In this document: positions 15,374-27,429 of the stretch, piece by piece
Position numbering within the stretch: the first letter of the stretch is position 1
How the letters are laid out: each line of letters starts with the position of its first letter
Assembly (NCBI GenBank): GCA_025024175.1
Contig: QCXZ01000138.1
Span: forward strand, 50,005,092 to 50,069,091
DNA length: 64,000 bases
DNA from: Rhyzopertha dominica
Lineage: Eukaryota > Arthropoda > Insecta > Coleoptera > Bostrichidae
Reading direction: 5' to 3'
Notes under the pieces: model-generated
What the model saw: the letters and a program-made list of their open reading frames with translations, nothing else
Databases searched by the model: none
What the model was told of the DNA's origin: nothing
Program-made: the position numbers and the translations under genes

Positions 15374-15500
15374 TTTGTCCTTGTTAGTTCACAACAGCAG
15401 GAACAGTAAACAATAACTTTGTTTTATAAAAGTTTGGATCAGAATCCCGCCAAAAACTGACATGTGTCAAGTTTTGAGGTTAAACAAGAGATATTGGAAC
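15374..15500 (-). promoter_or_regulatory. PSF1 upstream region with TGACA palindrome and AACCTCAA
   Basis: Read toward the gene, the word TTAACCTCAA (15476-15485) is followed by TGACACATGTCA (15458-15469), which has inverted TGACA/TGTCA arms 2 bp apart. AACCTCAA also occurs twice in the mRpL4/RPAP1 promoter. Its role as a regulatory site is inferred from recurrence only. Confidence 0.35.
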
Positions 15501-16595
15501 TACTAACTATTATTGCATGGTAGTTCACATGCTTAAATCCTAGAGTATCCTACTACAGAAAGAGGGACATGGGATAGGGTACGTCCAATAATTGAACACT
15601 TAATTAAGGCTGGGATCCTGGCGAGGGAAGAAAGATTCCTCCGAAGTTATTTAATAAAATGTGTTATGGGCGAAGGAAAAAATCGTTTTTGATAGTACTG
15701 GGGAAAATCTACAGTCACCTACAGAACCTTTTTAGAAGTTTACGTGAAAAATTAAATGGACTGTAAATTTAGAAATGCAGACGTGCGCTTTGCTTACTCA
15801 TTAAATAAAATCCACCTGTGGATTAAATAATATATATCCCAGTCTTTTGATTATAATATACTTATTCCTTACTATCAGTCTATTTTATAACTGTCCAACC
15901 AAATTCGTGTTTTTGCTACTAATATATATCAAAATACACAAACACCCATATTGACAAAAAAATTGCATTTTATAGTTTGCTAATATCGTTTATTGCAACC
16001 TTATAATCTCTTATTTGATAACCCTTAAATTAGAAGGACGCATTGTAATTAACCCATACCATCTGGACTTGAATTTGCTATCACTTGCGTCCAATCATCA
16101 CGATTACAGTGTTCCAAGGTTTCTATATTTGTTATGGGCCTCTGTTAGCTTGCCAACGCAAAATATTGCCATGCTCGCATTTTAGCCAGCTTGAATTTAA
16201 CAAAGTGAATTAGCTTTAGAAAATTTTGAACTCGATGATATTTTTGGGACCTTTGAACGTTGTTATAACTTCAACCTAACTTTTAAGAGTTATAAGTAAC
16301 AATAAACGCACTTGACATAACATTTGCCACAAGAACGAGTAAGAGTTAGAAGTCGCGGTAATACAAGTTTTTGCAATCCTCACTTCTTTAGAAATTATCA
16401 AGTTGACAAAACGTGTTCAGAAAAAATGCAGTCTGTGTACTGATGAAGCTTGTCGACATTTTGAACATTTGTAAAGACGCTTCTTGTTTAGTTTTCTTTT
16501 AGCATAAGTTTGTTGTTATTGTTGCTTTGTTTTATTTCCCATACAGTTCAAATTGTTAGATATTTTTGTATGAATATACTACGGTGCTGTGCCTA
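15500..16595. other. Intergenic, AT-rich, no supported gene
   Basis: Only decayed short frames. A stretch near 15580-15640 resembles the front of a retroelement RT in one frame, but too weakly to call. Confidence 0.4.
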
Positions 16596-16599
16596 TAGG

Positions 16600-16682
16600 C
16601 CTAAACGCCCTCTAAGGACCACTAATGCCCTGGGCGGGACTCTAACTCGCAACCTTAAGAGGCAGGTACCACTGAGGCAGGT
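16600..16682 (-). repeat. tRNA-derived SINE-like remnant
   Basis: On the minus strand the sequence reads CTCAGTGGTA, then AAGGTTGCGAGTTAGAGTCC and CGCCC. This resembles the D-arm/A box and the T-arm/B box (GGTTCGANTCC) of a tRNA-derived SINE head, with one change in the B box. No complete cloverleaf can be drawn, so it is not called a tRNA gene. Confidence 0.35.
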
Positions 16683-16721
16683 TTTGGAGGTTCGCTACTT
16701 TGACAAAGATTACAGGTGTAA
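16683..16721 (+). mobile_element. Truncated Penelope-type 3' end
   Basis: TTTTGGAGGTTCGC followed by CTTTGACAAAGATTACAGG and TGTAA (16698-16721) matches 62857-62902, downstream of the intact-looking Penelope GIY-YIG frame. Here the match stops just before the expected GAAAC box, so only part of the hammerhead-like hairpin remains. Confidence 0.6.
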
Positions 16722-16724
16722 GGG

Positions 16725-17570
16725 GATCGTTGTCATTAATCATATTTTGTTCAAATTTGATAAGCGACAGAGTTTTTTTCCGAAAACATAATAATATTAA
16801 ATCAAAATAACATTCAAAAAGTAATAAATCTGTCGTTGCAGTGGTGCCAGCAGTTACAATGATATAATATATATAAAAGTGCTATGAATTTCTTCGTGAA
16901 AATCTATTGGTTTAAATATAGTTAAGGTCTGTTTTCGCTATTCTTATTTTTGTCGCGTATATCACATTAACGGTATGGGTCATGAATAACCATCAACAAA
17001 CAAACTAGCATGTAGGTATTGCGTAAATGGCTCCATTGCGAACTATTTATTTGCACTCCTGATAGCACCCAAAGATTTGCAACTGGATGTGGTGCGCCTT
17101 TTATTACCCCATAAACGTGTTGGTTTATTGTTTTACAGCTTTTACTACATTACCACTACCACGAGTTTTATTGTCAAGGAGTTACGTAAATATTGCCTTA
17201 TTATTTATTGATTTAATGTACAAGTAGCGCGTCGATAAAGAAACTTTAATCAAACATTTGCAGATCGCGATACAGCGAAAGTGATTGATAGATTAGCAAT
17301 TAATTTTATAGTCATCAGGCCGGACGGTTTGACAGGCTCGAATACTGCGCTCGTACAGAGATATTCGGGACAAAAATCGATGTGTTTTATCAGCTTCGTA
17401 CAAGGATGTGGTTTTGTAGCACAGGAGCGGACTCGAGCACGATAAGAATAAAATATATAGAAAAATATGAAAAATGAAAAATTACGACAAATTTTATATA
17501 TTCCTTTTTTAATTTGGCGCAACGTTTAACGAAAACTAACTTTTTAAAAGTTGCATTTCATTTACTCGAT
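16725..17570. other. Intergenic, nothing recognised
   Basis: AT-rich with no frame, repeat or RNA gene I can support. Confidence 0.4.
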
Positions 17571-17579
17571 GCAACCAAA

Positions 17580-17930
17580 AACACTTCCATGTGATATTCA
17601 GATTAGTTTGATGGCATATTCGTCTATGATATTTTTGATGGGGCAGGTCAGGTCAACTTTATACTTTATGTGACCCTATAAGAAAAAGTCCAGTGGAGTT
17701 AAGTCAGGGGACCAACATTATTTTTGTAATCAATCCCGTTAGATTGCATGATACGAAAAAACGTCCAAGAATACAATCCCCAAAAACAGCTGTCGAATAC
17801 AATTTTTCAGGATTCTGAGAATTCATGGAACTGCCTCGCATATAAATTGGACCAATAAAAGCCGATATACCTAACGATGAACAGTATAATGAAGATTTGT
17901 CGAAAAAGCGGATACTGATTTGATTTGATT
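17580..17930 (-). pseudogene. Relic of a mariner-like transposase C-terminus
   Basis: On the minus strand around 17712-17665 the frame reads WSPDLTPLDFFL-stop-GHIK, the third catalytic Asp block seen in the transposases at 11 and 42 kb, with the usual Trp codon turned into TAG. The surrounding sequence has many stops. This is an old dead fragment of the same superfamily. Confidence 0.7.
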
Positions 17931-17939
17931 GTTACTTAT

Positions 17940-19440
17940 TATTAATTCATTTATTAAAAAAGAATTCCAAACGCAGCCGTTCTTGGAAATCTTTATCAAA
18001 TTCGTGAATTAAAAGGACCTTATATGGATAAAATTTGTAATTTTTAAGGACCCATTGGTCCTTAGTATGTTGGAGACTTCTGCCACTACAGACAATGTTT
18101 TAGTGTTCATTGTGGGATCCAAAACTTCTATCGATTTTCATATTTTTTTCTTTTATTTGCAATAGACTAGGTCTAACGAAACTTGTGAACTAATTGTAAG
18201 GCATACACGTTTTCCTGCACGTTTTTTCGTTAAATGTAGTATTCATACTAATAAGGGAGAACTCAGCTTAAAGAATTTATATTTCTGATAACTTGATTTT
18301 TTGTAATAGAACGCCATATATATGTTTACCCCATCAGGAGCTAAATTTAGTGATCTTCTATTTTTGTTAGGTATTCTTAAAAGTTTAAGAAATATTTGCC
18401 ATTTTATATTACTCTTACAAATGGCACGATTAGAAGCTACAACCGGTTCAACACTTAAGAGAAACAGATTTTGAAAAAATAATCAAATGCGAGTGGTTTA
18501 TATTAAAATTACAAGATATATATAAACTTCTGCCCCAGTATCTTATGGAAGAAATAACTGAATCAATGATATCACAAGAAACAGCCAAGATTTGTATTTG
18601 TTGTGCTCTCATAAAAGTACCTGCATCAAGGAACACAATATTTTATAGTGGAACGTGGTCTTACAATTCCCATTAAATGTTCACTGAAGATTTCAACCAA
18701 AGTATAAATAAAGAGACTACATTAAATATTAAAATATAGGTAAAATGATAGCTTGCGTTTCCATAAATCGTGTGTAATCAGAGAGCCAAAAACAGGTGAA
18801 TAATAAATAGTAGGTAAGGTTTCCTTTGCTTCTTAATGAAGGTATTTTAATATGAAGTGTAAGGTTGGTATATGTTATACTTAAATTGTATCTTATTTGA
18901 ACTAATAAAGTTATTTATTATTGTTTTTAATAGAAAATAATTTTATGCTATCCCTGTTTAGTCGTTGAAGTAACACGAATGCGAAGTACATTATTCTAAA
19001 TGGCCTCTTTGAATATAAAATTGGCATGTTCGTACGCTTTTTTTAAGTGAATCAAAATGTCGGAAACTCGATTGGTGTTACTTCAGTAGGCCACTTGGTA
19101 TACCATTTCATCTACTTTCTTTAGTACCTAATTTCTGAAATCTTCAAATCTGATTGATTCACAACACGATCTTAATGCCTGCCATATGCGTGGTGATAGG
19201 ATCAGTGAGGATGAGTTATACAAATTTTCAAAAAAAGTTGACTATAGCTATAGCCTGAATCCGGCCCTGCACATCAAAAATACCAAGTGGCGAAGTTTGT
19301 TATCATATCAGTTTTTACACAATCAACACGCTAACTGCCGGAGATTCGTATATTTTTATATACAGGTAAATAAAATCACTATTCGGTCGGCATTCGCGCG
19401 CGTCGTTATCACACCAGCGAGCACATCTGTTGTCTGGTAA
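17940..19440. other. Intergenic, no supported feature
   Basis: AT-rich. Short frames (for example 18448-18636 on the minus strand and 19186-19440) have no recognisable motif. Confidence 0.4.
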
Positions 19441-19724
19441 CAGCGCAAAATACAAAATTTGTTTCCGTGAAGTGGCCCCCCTCGCCGATACATTTTATCT
19501 CGTTCTGTTATTATAATAAAAAAAACGCGAAAATACGCTTTCGGGACCGCTATAAGCATACTTAAAATATGCACCGCGCCGAACAGTTTGTTGTGACGTT
19601 TCCGTAAATGTTTGGATTCCCTGATTGAACACAGACCCTTCGGTGGATCCACTCATACAAGAGAACAAATCGATTATTTTACCAAAGGAAATCGTACACG
19701 GCGGCGGTTTGTCATGACAAGAGC
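19441..19724 (+). promoter_or_regulatory. Presumed promoter and 5' UTR of the two-Ig-domain gene
   Basis: GC-richer than its surroundings (CGCGCC and GCGGCGG words) and immediately upstream of the signal-peptide exon. An upstream ATG at 19714 opens only a four-codon frame before a stop. No TATA box seen. Confidence 0.35.
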
Positions 19725-22700
19725 ATGAGGACGGACGTACTCATCAAGACGGGCCTCCTGTGTTATTTGGTGGTGGTGGGCCATGGCCAATCCATGGACG
19801 AGGAAGGTAGGACACGACTTTAAAAATAACTTTAGGCTAGTTATGCAAACAAGTAGGCCACTTCTGCACGTTAATTTGTAATGATACATTACAAGTCAAA
19901 GGTCACATCCGTAAATAATTAATTTGATAGCGTGGTATCGCGCTTGATATAACTTGTTGATGATTTATGAACGGATGCTTCATGTACAGGGTGGGTCAAA
20001 TGAAGCTATTTCTTCCATGGCGCCATAATTGTTTAATATACGGAAATTTTGGATTTTTGAGTACTGAAACCTTTTTAATAAAACGCCCCATTCTTTATTA
20101 CATTTTTTGTATCCCTTATGAAATTTTCTCGCCATTTTATGCAACATACATTAGGGGGTTTGAATTTAAAGACGCCGAAAAAGGGCGTTATCGAGACATA
20201 CTCAAAGTTTTTATTGTTATAGTCAAGAATATTCCTTGTACGATTTTGAATGATAAAGATTTTTACACAATTTCGAATAATTCTGTGTTGATGCACTTTA
20301 GACCTAACGTATAGTTAACAAAACACGTTACTAAAATTTCATAAAGAATGTAAATATATAATAAAAATAGGATCTTTGGTGGCAATTTAAATATTACCTT
20401 TTTATTTGATAATGATTACTTTTCTTTGTTGGCATTTCTCTAAAAATTAATAATATACGACCATCTTCCTCAAGCTTTATTTTTTAATATTTATGTATAA
20501 ATCTACATTGCTTGGATCTCATGTATTATTTATTTTCGGTTTGATTTCGTTTATTTTTTGGCTCAATAGTTTCGTAGTTCAAAATATATGAAAAAAATAT
20601 TCAGGGTACCGTCAAGATCCCTATGATCCCATTGTTTCCAAACAGATTCCTACACAAATGTTTAGTGGGAACCCCAAATTTGCGACGTATAACTTACTTC
20701 TGGTTTATAAAAGCTGTCCTAGACATATACATATTTAACAATGATGCACATATATTACCATATTAAAACATAATTAACTGTTCTCTGGTTAAGAATACGC
20801 TAAGTTGACGCGCTAAATAACAAAGTTTATGCATTTTGCTAATTAAAATCTCACAATGTAGAGTCAATTCCATGTTGTCCTGAAGGATGAGGCCTAAAAA
20901 CTTAACATGTTTATTAGGAATTATTTGTTTGGAGTTAAGTTTAATTGAGAATAGTAATTTGTTTGTATGTATAAGGTGAACTCGTAAGAAGTTTGTTTTA
21001 TTTTAATTCAAGTACAATTTACTGCAATTAAAGCAACAGGTTATCTTATCCAATATAGAATTTAATTCACCTTCTATAGAAGGTATTCTAATAGAGAACG
21101 ACATCGAAGTATCATTTGCACACATTATCATTAGTGCAAACAAAACAGGACCTAAGATTGTTCCTTGTGGAGCTCCGTACTTTCCAGTAATAGTCAGATC
21201 GTGCCGACATTGCATTCACATCCTTACTGAGGTAGGAAGAAAACGATTTGTTTGCTTCTTCTCTAATGTCATAATTGTGTAGCTTATTAAGTAAAACATT
21301 ATGGTCCACACACTCGAAAGCTTTGGAGAGATCGTAGGATACACTAACGGGATATTTACCGACGTTAATATGATCCATTAGTTTATTGTGAAAAGAGATT
21401 ACTATTACTGTTGAATGTTTTGGTCCGATACATTTAGTTAGTATGTCGAACTTCTTAATAAATGAATCCAACCTATGCAACATACTATGCTTTAGAGAAT
21501 GAAGAAGCAATAGTTATCGGTCTGTAGTTATCCATCTCTTGGGGATCAGCATTTTTAAATACCTGAACTGGTCTAATGTACTGGAGAAAATAGCAGTTTT
21601 AAATGAGTCGTTAATTATATGAGTAATAGTTGTTATATGACATGGGTAACTAACACAGAAATATCGTCAAATCCAGCACATGTTGTACTTTTTAATTTGT
21701 CAAATATTAAGAGTAGTTAATTTTCATCATACTGGTACAAAGTCATACTGTTCGGCAAGGAAGCAGTATTACTTTTATTTTGTGTTAGGAATTATAAATA
21801 ATACATGTGATACAAGCAATATAGATTCACACATAAATATTAAAAAATTAAGCTTGAAAGAGGTGGATGTAAATCACCAAAACGTGGATAAATAAAATAG
21901 CTATATTAATTATTGGAGATATACCAGCAAAAAAATCATATATAAAAATAGGATGTCCATTAAAGGAAACACTATTCCGACTGCAGCGCGTGTGTTTCAA
22001 ATGCAACCTGACGTTGGCTAGCTTTGAAAACAAATTTAGGTTGTAGTACTCAAAGATTCCATAAAACACATGTATTTTCAACGATTATGGAAAAAATACA
22101 TTGCCTAATTCATGTTTAGTAGAGAGTAAAAATATAATATTTGAATCCGTTGTTTTGTATAGAAAATTAAAGCGATAAAATTCAACATATCATTGTAAAA
22201 TGTATTCTGCAGGTAATTTATTTTAGCAGAACCACAGAATTAGTATAAGGACAAAACAGGCCACATTTGAAATAGTAAATGGTCGTACTGAATTATTTGT
22301 TATTATTAGTGAATTATACGAAACATGTTAAATAAGTATAATTTTGCCACAATCCATCTTATTAAGCCGGTGAAAATTGTGAATTACATATTTTTACTTG
22401 GAAATGAACAATCTTATCGTTACTGCAAATATCACCCAGTTTTTAATACACCTCGTTATCACAAGAGTTTCTTACTTATCCACAGTTTTTTACACTTCTT
22501 TATTTTTTCAATTCTTTTATTAGATCCAAACTAGGTGTAAGTAAATAGATGGCTGATGAAGATAAAATTCTAATAATTGTTATGCTCTAAGGAAAGAAAC
22601 TCCGTATATAATAAATAGCGCTGCCATGGTCATGGAGAATTTTAAGTGGTTTAGTTAAATATGGTTAAACTAAAGAACATGCGTTATAATCCCTTATAGT

Positions 22701-25700
22701 GCCAATTTAATCCGTCTTTTTTACTAAATACTTATAACATTACCCAAATTACCGCTTATTTTTAAACGCATCCTTTGCTATTACGTTTAAGCTGTTAAAA
22801 GTCATCCTGCTGGTTGTAATCGAAAAATTATATTGTCAAAAACATTTAGTCTCAGCTGCGTTTACAAAATTTTACCGAATTTCCTTGAAAATAGAAATCT
22901 GCAGAGATAGACGAAAAATTTTGCAGTATTAATACTACGCAGGTAGTTTCATTTAAACTCACAGCATAAATATTTTTACTGTAAATATTGCTTCATATTC
23001 AGGTTCTGAAATTTTTAATTTTTTGAACAAATCGTCTACACCTAGTGTTCGTAGAAATATTTCATTATAACATACGATACTTTCAACAAATGTGTTTGAG
23101 TATAGCACAACTCTACAAGCATTCCACGAGTATAATACTATATTTTAAGTATCTTTAGTCTGTATCTATTACGCTTTTTAGTAAAATATTGTCAGTTAGA
23201 TTGATACACGCATTTTCTTCGAAATCGACAATTTTGCAATTTATACGTTACCCACCTATAAATAGCGTTACAAAGATTAGCTAATCCAATGTGGGTTATC
23301 TACAACCACATAATTGATTACAGAACAACAATATATAGACAGCTTTCGATAACCAAACTCTTTTCTAGATCTTTCCAAAATTTTCTCAACCGAAGAAGTG
23401 GACCAGAAGTATTTAAAATCTCTACGACTGCCCGTTGGAACTGACGTGAGACTGAACTGCACATGCCATCATAAAAATAGTGTCCATTGGGAATTTTCGG
23501 TAATATCTTCGGTCAGAAAGGGAAACGTGTAAATTTCAAAATCATTAATTTTCAGCCATGTCAAAGTATCGGAGGCAGATCACACTGTGATTATGCTCGA
23601 CTTATGAACGATTCCATCAGTTGGAAGACGCTGGAACACGGCAAGAAGAAGAAGTGCAGGTTGGACATGAGAAATTTGCAGATTGACAGAAGTGGGTTCT
23701 ACAGGTGCAGCATCAATGGAGACGTCCTTCAGGTTTACGAGATTGATGTACAAGGTATTTAAAACCAGATTTAGGTCAAAATTCAAAGGAAATAAGTCAC
23801 TTATTTCTTTATTTTAAACGCAGCACATTGAGTTTTTACAAAATTTTGAATTCTACGATTAATTCAGGGGTGAGTTTTTTCAAGGTCATCTGCATCAATA
23901 GTCAATTGTTCTAGACTAGGTAGAGGCTGTAAAATTTTAAGCTGGGGAGCAAGAGGGGTAAAAGAAACGAAAATAATAAGAAGTTGACTATTCAGGATCA
24001 TTTATTAACAGTTCCCGTATTTTAATAATTAATTTATATAATAATTGGGCAATTCTTTTTCTTCTTCTTCTTTAATGTGTTACGGGCTGTAGCAGTAATT
24101 CTTCTAGCTACNCTGGACAAATTTTTTTTCTTAGGGCCACCTTNCTTGTTTGTGCCATACTGTTCAGGGTTTCGCAAATGATTTGCGCCAACTTTACGAT
24201 ACCGGTTAATTCTTTGAGCAATTTTTCGGCGACTAAAGTCTTTATCCCAGAAAGCCAAGATTTTACCTTTTTCCATGTCACTTAGATACCTTCCACGAGG
24301 CATTTAGTTAATAAATAATAACAAAATATAAACAAGTTTTTTAAATTCGATCACAGCCACCTAAAAGTTTTTTTAAGTGACGCTATAGTTATGCACCACG
24401 CAAATTTTAGAAATTATTTCACTAAATTATGGAAATTATTGGAGTAAAGTTGCTAAATGTGGAATAGTGACGTAAAGTGGAATAGAACGAATTTAGACAA
24501 AGTATGTACGACATCTCTTGCCCATAGCCTTAGTCAATATTAAAACCATGAGATGAATTCAATTTTCCCGCGTTATATATAACATCAAAAAATCGTATCA
24601 AGCGTGCCATCAGAAAGCAGAACTTTGGGGTGAGTGTACAAGTTTTTTATTTTCTTAAAAATATTTAAGATAATATCCCTTTTTTGTTATGCAAAGTAAT
24701 ATCAAAGTACATAGCTGCTGTTTCAATAAAACAGAATGAATTAATAGAACATTTGTTAGTCATGGAAAAAAATTATTTTGGATTAACAAGGCAAGATGTA
24801 CGAAACATGGCTTTTCAACAGAAGAAATAATTTACCAAACTGTTTTTCTATCTTGAAGCAATGTGTCGGCAAACACTGGCTAAAGTTTTTTTTTAAAACG
24901 CCATGGGAATGTTATAAGCGTAAAAAAGCTCGTGTTCTTGGTTTTAATAAAGAAAATGTAAATGAATTTTTACATTGTTAGAAAAAGTCATGGATAAAAA
25001 GCAGTTTTCTCCTGACCGGATATTTAACGTTGACGAGACCGGACTCTACGTTGTTCAGTCAAAATGTCCTGAGGTTATTGCACTGAAAGGCAAACGCCAA
25101 ATTGGTTCTGTTACATCAGCTAAAAGAGGTACTTTAATAATAACAGTTGTCTTATGGAACTTTCATAACACCCTTGATAATTTTTCCTCGGAAAAACTCC
25201 AATGAACAATTAAAGAAAGGGGCTCCGCCTGGAAGTATATTTCGTTTCCATCCTTCTGGGTGGATTCATATGGATATATTCACAGAGTGGTTCAACCACT
25301 TCATTGAAAAAACTCACCCCACCGAAGAAAACCCTATACTTTTAATTCTGGGCACCACACACACACAAGAAATTTGGAAGTCATTTTAAAGGCCAAACAA
25401 AACAATGTAACTATATTGTGCCTACCACCGCATACCACACATAAATTACAACCGCTCGATAAGTGCGTAATGGGTGCGTTGAAAACATTTTATAATGAAG
25501 AAATTCGATGTTTCTTAAGAACCTATCACTACGATATAAGCGAGATTTATTGAAGCATATCTAAAAATTCAAAGAGGAGAAAGAGTGGTCAAGGGCTTTG
25601 AATCCACGGGTTTGTATCCTGTGAGGCGAGCTGTTTTTTCCGAAGAAGACTTTATAGATGCAAAGCAAGTAAATAAAACACAAGAATCTGTTGATGAAAT

Positions 25701-27382
25701 TAATGCATCAAACATATCTGTGCATCCAGCAGATGTAATACCTGTGCCCCAATTACAAAAGAAAACCTCCACTCGTGGACGAACGGCAGGCAAAGCGAAG
25801 ATTGTTACTTCGACACCTAACAAAGAAGAGGTAAAAGTAGCTGTAAATAAGGAAAAAGGTCGCATAAAACGAAAAATTACCAGTGATTCAGAACCTCAAC
25901 CAGGAAAGAGTGGAATCAAAGTCAAGCCGAAGAAGAAAAAAATCTTAAAGAAAATACTGAACTGACGAAGAAGAATTTAGCAAAAGTAATCCTGCTGATA
26001 ATGCGGAATGGCTTTTCTGTAATGGAAAATACTCGCACGATGCCCGAGGCGAAATATGGGTAATGTGTGCTGCTTGTGAGTGTTGGGCTCTTGAAGAATG
26101 TGCAGGCGACGAAAAAGATGTGATGTATATGTATGCGATTTTTGTCATAAGTATTACGTTTCTAACTTTTTTACACTTTTTAAAAATCGTATTCCACATT
26201 CAGCGACTTTACTCTAATAAATTACTTTAAATAGTCCAGTGCTTATTATTTTTATTTCTTTTATCAAGTTACATTAAATTACATTTGTATTTGGCCAAGA
26301 AAAAGTGATAATTCAAGGTGGTGCTATAGTTATGCTCCCCCAGAGTATTACTCCAAAACATTTCTCTTTGCAATCATTCCATAATTTTTTTTCTCCCTTG
26401 TACACATATTCGAGCACAATAAATCGTTTGTACCATCATTCCAGGAGATCAGATGATATATTGGATATATGTCTCGTCCATGTATATTATTGGTTCATTT
26501 GCCTGACGATATTCCTTTACCCTATGTAGATAATTAAGACACATAAAGTGTATCACATTTGTAACAAATGCTTTGAGGACTTTATGTAATGAGATCTTAG
26601 TTTTATAACCCATGGGATGTTGTAAACCAAAACATCCCTCGTAATAGGAGAAATGTCGCCTTACATGTACCGAATGTCTTAAAACATATTAGTTACTTGT
26701 TACTATGAAATAGTACTATTAAACATAAATAATGAACACAACAAATGGCTTTCTTAATTTGTCTTGCAGCGAACTTTAAGTCTACTATCCTAATACGAAC
26801 GTTCCCAAATCAATCTCAAAATTTTCAGCTTTCGTCGTAGACGTCGGTACCCCTCAACTCCTGAGCCTAACACCACAGAACGCAACCATCATAGTGAACA
26901 CCCATCTCACCCTGCAGTGCAAGGTGAACAGCACCAGCGTGCCCTGCATATGGTGGTTCAAACAGAGCGAGGAACTGACCAAGATCAAGTACGGCAGCAA
27001 GTACTACGACAGAATCAACATGGCGGGCGACCAGTTCAGCTTGGTGCCCGGGGAAACCCAGATCTACCTCAGCAAGCTGAACATCTACAACGCGCGCGAA
27101 AGCGACAGCGGCGTCTACGTCTGCGCGGCCCTTTCTCAATCAGGGTTGGCTCAGCAGAGGACGGTGGTTAGGGTTGTTTCTAGTGCTGCGGCGTTGGAAA
27201 CCAACTACAAAAGACGCATCACTCTGTTCTCTTTGCTGTTCCTGATACCGCTAGCGTTCGTGCTGATTCCCATAACGGTGTGGTTGTGCTATTATAGGAA
27301 GAAGAAGATAAAAACTGTGGTGTGTACGCAAGAGGAGATAAAGTTTATCAGGAGGGCCAATCAGCGGACGGGAGTAGTCTGA
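19725..27382 (+). CDS. Type I membrane protein with two Ig domains (four exons)
   Basis: Exons 19725-19806, 23369-23499, 23556-23754 and 26829-27382 join in phases 1, 0 and 1 to give 321 residues. Residues 1-22 form a signal peptide (hydrophobic GLLCYLVVVG). Ig domain 1 has Cys58, Trp68 and Cys122 (SGFYRC). Ig domain 2 has Cys168, Trp179/180 and Cys236 in the typical DSGVYVC. A transmembrane helix spans about 268-291 (FSLLFLIPLAFVLIPITVWL), followed by a ~30-residue basic tail with no kinase. NST at 171-173 is a potential N-glycosylation site. Ig 2 resembles FGF-receptor-type I-set domains, so an FGFRL-like or other cell-surface recognition protein is possible, but I do not recognise the gene. 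Exon 4 is strikingly GC-rich beside its AT-rich introns. Introns 1 and 3 (3.6 and 3.1 kb) are filled with transposons. Confidence 0.82.
20760..21700 (-). mobile_element. Decayed LINE reverse transcriptase in intron 1 of the Ig gene
   Basis: Minus-strand frames read SYDLSKAFECVDHNVLLNKL near 21350-21270, YGAPQGTILGPVLF near 21185-21140 and CANDTSMSF (a mutated YADD block) near 21120. Below 20900 is the C-terminal FLGLILQDN-like block. Order and spacing are those of a jockey/CR1-type RT, with frameshifts throughout. Confidence 0.8.
21853..21940 (+). mobile_element. Penelope-type 3' end with hammerhead-like hairpin, intron 1
   Basis: CTTGAAAGAGGTGG, loop, TCACC, then AAAACGTGG (21853-21887), followed by TATACCAGCAAAAAAAT. 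It is alignable with 4626-4720, including the ACCAGCAAAA tail. The stem is GGTGG/TCACC with one G-T pair, and GAAAC has become AAAAC. Confidence 0.5.
21960..23360. other. Rest of intron 1, nothing recognised
   Basis: AT-rich intronic DNA with no supported motif up to the acceptor TTTTCTAG at 23361-23368. Confidence 0.4.
24034..24303 (-). pseudogene. N-terminal fragment of a Tc1/Tc3-like transposase
   Basis: The minus-strand frame starts MPRGRYLSDMEKGKILAFWD and goes on RRKIAQRINR, the first helix-turn-helix of Tc1/Tc3-like transposases, then LRNPEQYGTNK and a lysine-rich tract. No catalytic domain follows. Two Ns (24112 and 24144) lie inside. It sits antisense in intron 3 of the Ig gene. Confidence 0.7.
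24640..26230 (+). mobile_element. Pogo/Tigger-like transposon relic with C-terminal PHD-like finger
   Basis: Sense-strand relic in intron 3 of the Ig gene. Blocks in order: LTRQDVRNMAFQ (24780-24820), the second DNA-binding part KARVLGFNKENVNEF, the DDE_1 block FNVDETGLYVVQSKCP (25024-25070, first catalytic Asp) with GKRQIGSVTSAKRGT, then FHPSGWIHMDIF and LPPHTTHKLQPLDKCV (25415-25465). After a basic tail, a Cys-rich stretch at about 26015-26160 reads WLFCNG, then VMCAACECWALEECAG, like the PHD-type finger ending many insect pogo/jerky-like transposases. Several frameshifts and stops. The second catalytic Asp block is damaged (LILGTTHT near 25350). Confidence 0.8.
26240..26820. other. Rest of intron 3, nothing recognised
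   Basis: AT-rich. A GCTATAGTTATGC word at 26320-26332 also occurs at 24383-24395 in the same direction. The meaning is unclear. Confidence 0.35.
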
Positions 27383-27419
27383 CCTTCCAAAATTAATCTG
27401 CTGTTCTGTGATATGTACA

Positions 27420-27425
27420 ATTAAA
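27420..27425 (+). terminator. Candidate polyadenylation signal ATTAAA of the Ig gene
   Basis: ATTAAA, a common variant signal, 38 bases after the stop codon. Confidence 0.45.
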
Positions 27426-27429
27426 TGAG

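Noticed and set aside
15560..15660. Retroviral-type RT start (RVRPIIEHLIKAGIL)
   Set aside because: A single 15-residue resemblance with no further RT block in any frame.
16600..16682. Functional tRNA gene on the minus strand
   Set aside because: Only D-arm-like and T-arm-like boxes are visible. No full cloverleaf or acceptor stem pairs, and the B box is altered. Kept as a SINE-like remnant.
16510..16791. 93-codon plus frame with hydrophobic start
   Set aside because: It runs through the SINE-like remnant and the Penelope tail, so it is an accident of repeats.
19987..20060. Second MITE starting CAGGGTGGGTCAAATG
   Set aside because: Only one end resembles the TIRs of nearby elements; no inverse partner was found within 1 kb.
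24383..26332. GCTATAGTTATGC at both 24383 and 26320 as terminal repeats of the pogo-like element
   Set aside because: The two copies are in the same direction and match for only 13 bases, so they are not terminal inverted repeats.
26867..27139. 90-codon minus-strand frame opposite the Ig gene's last exon
   Set aside because: It arises from the GC-rich codon use of the real exon on the other strand.
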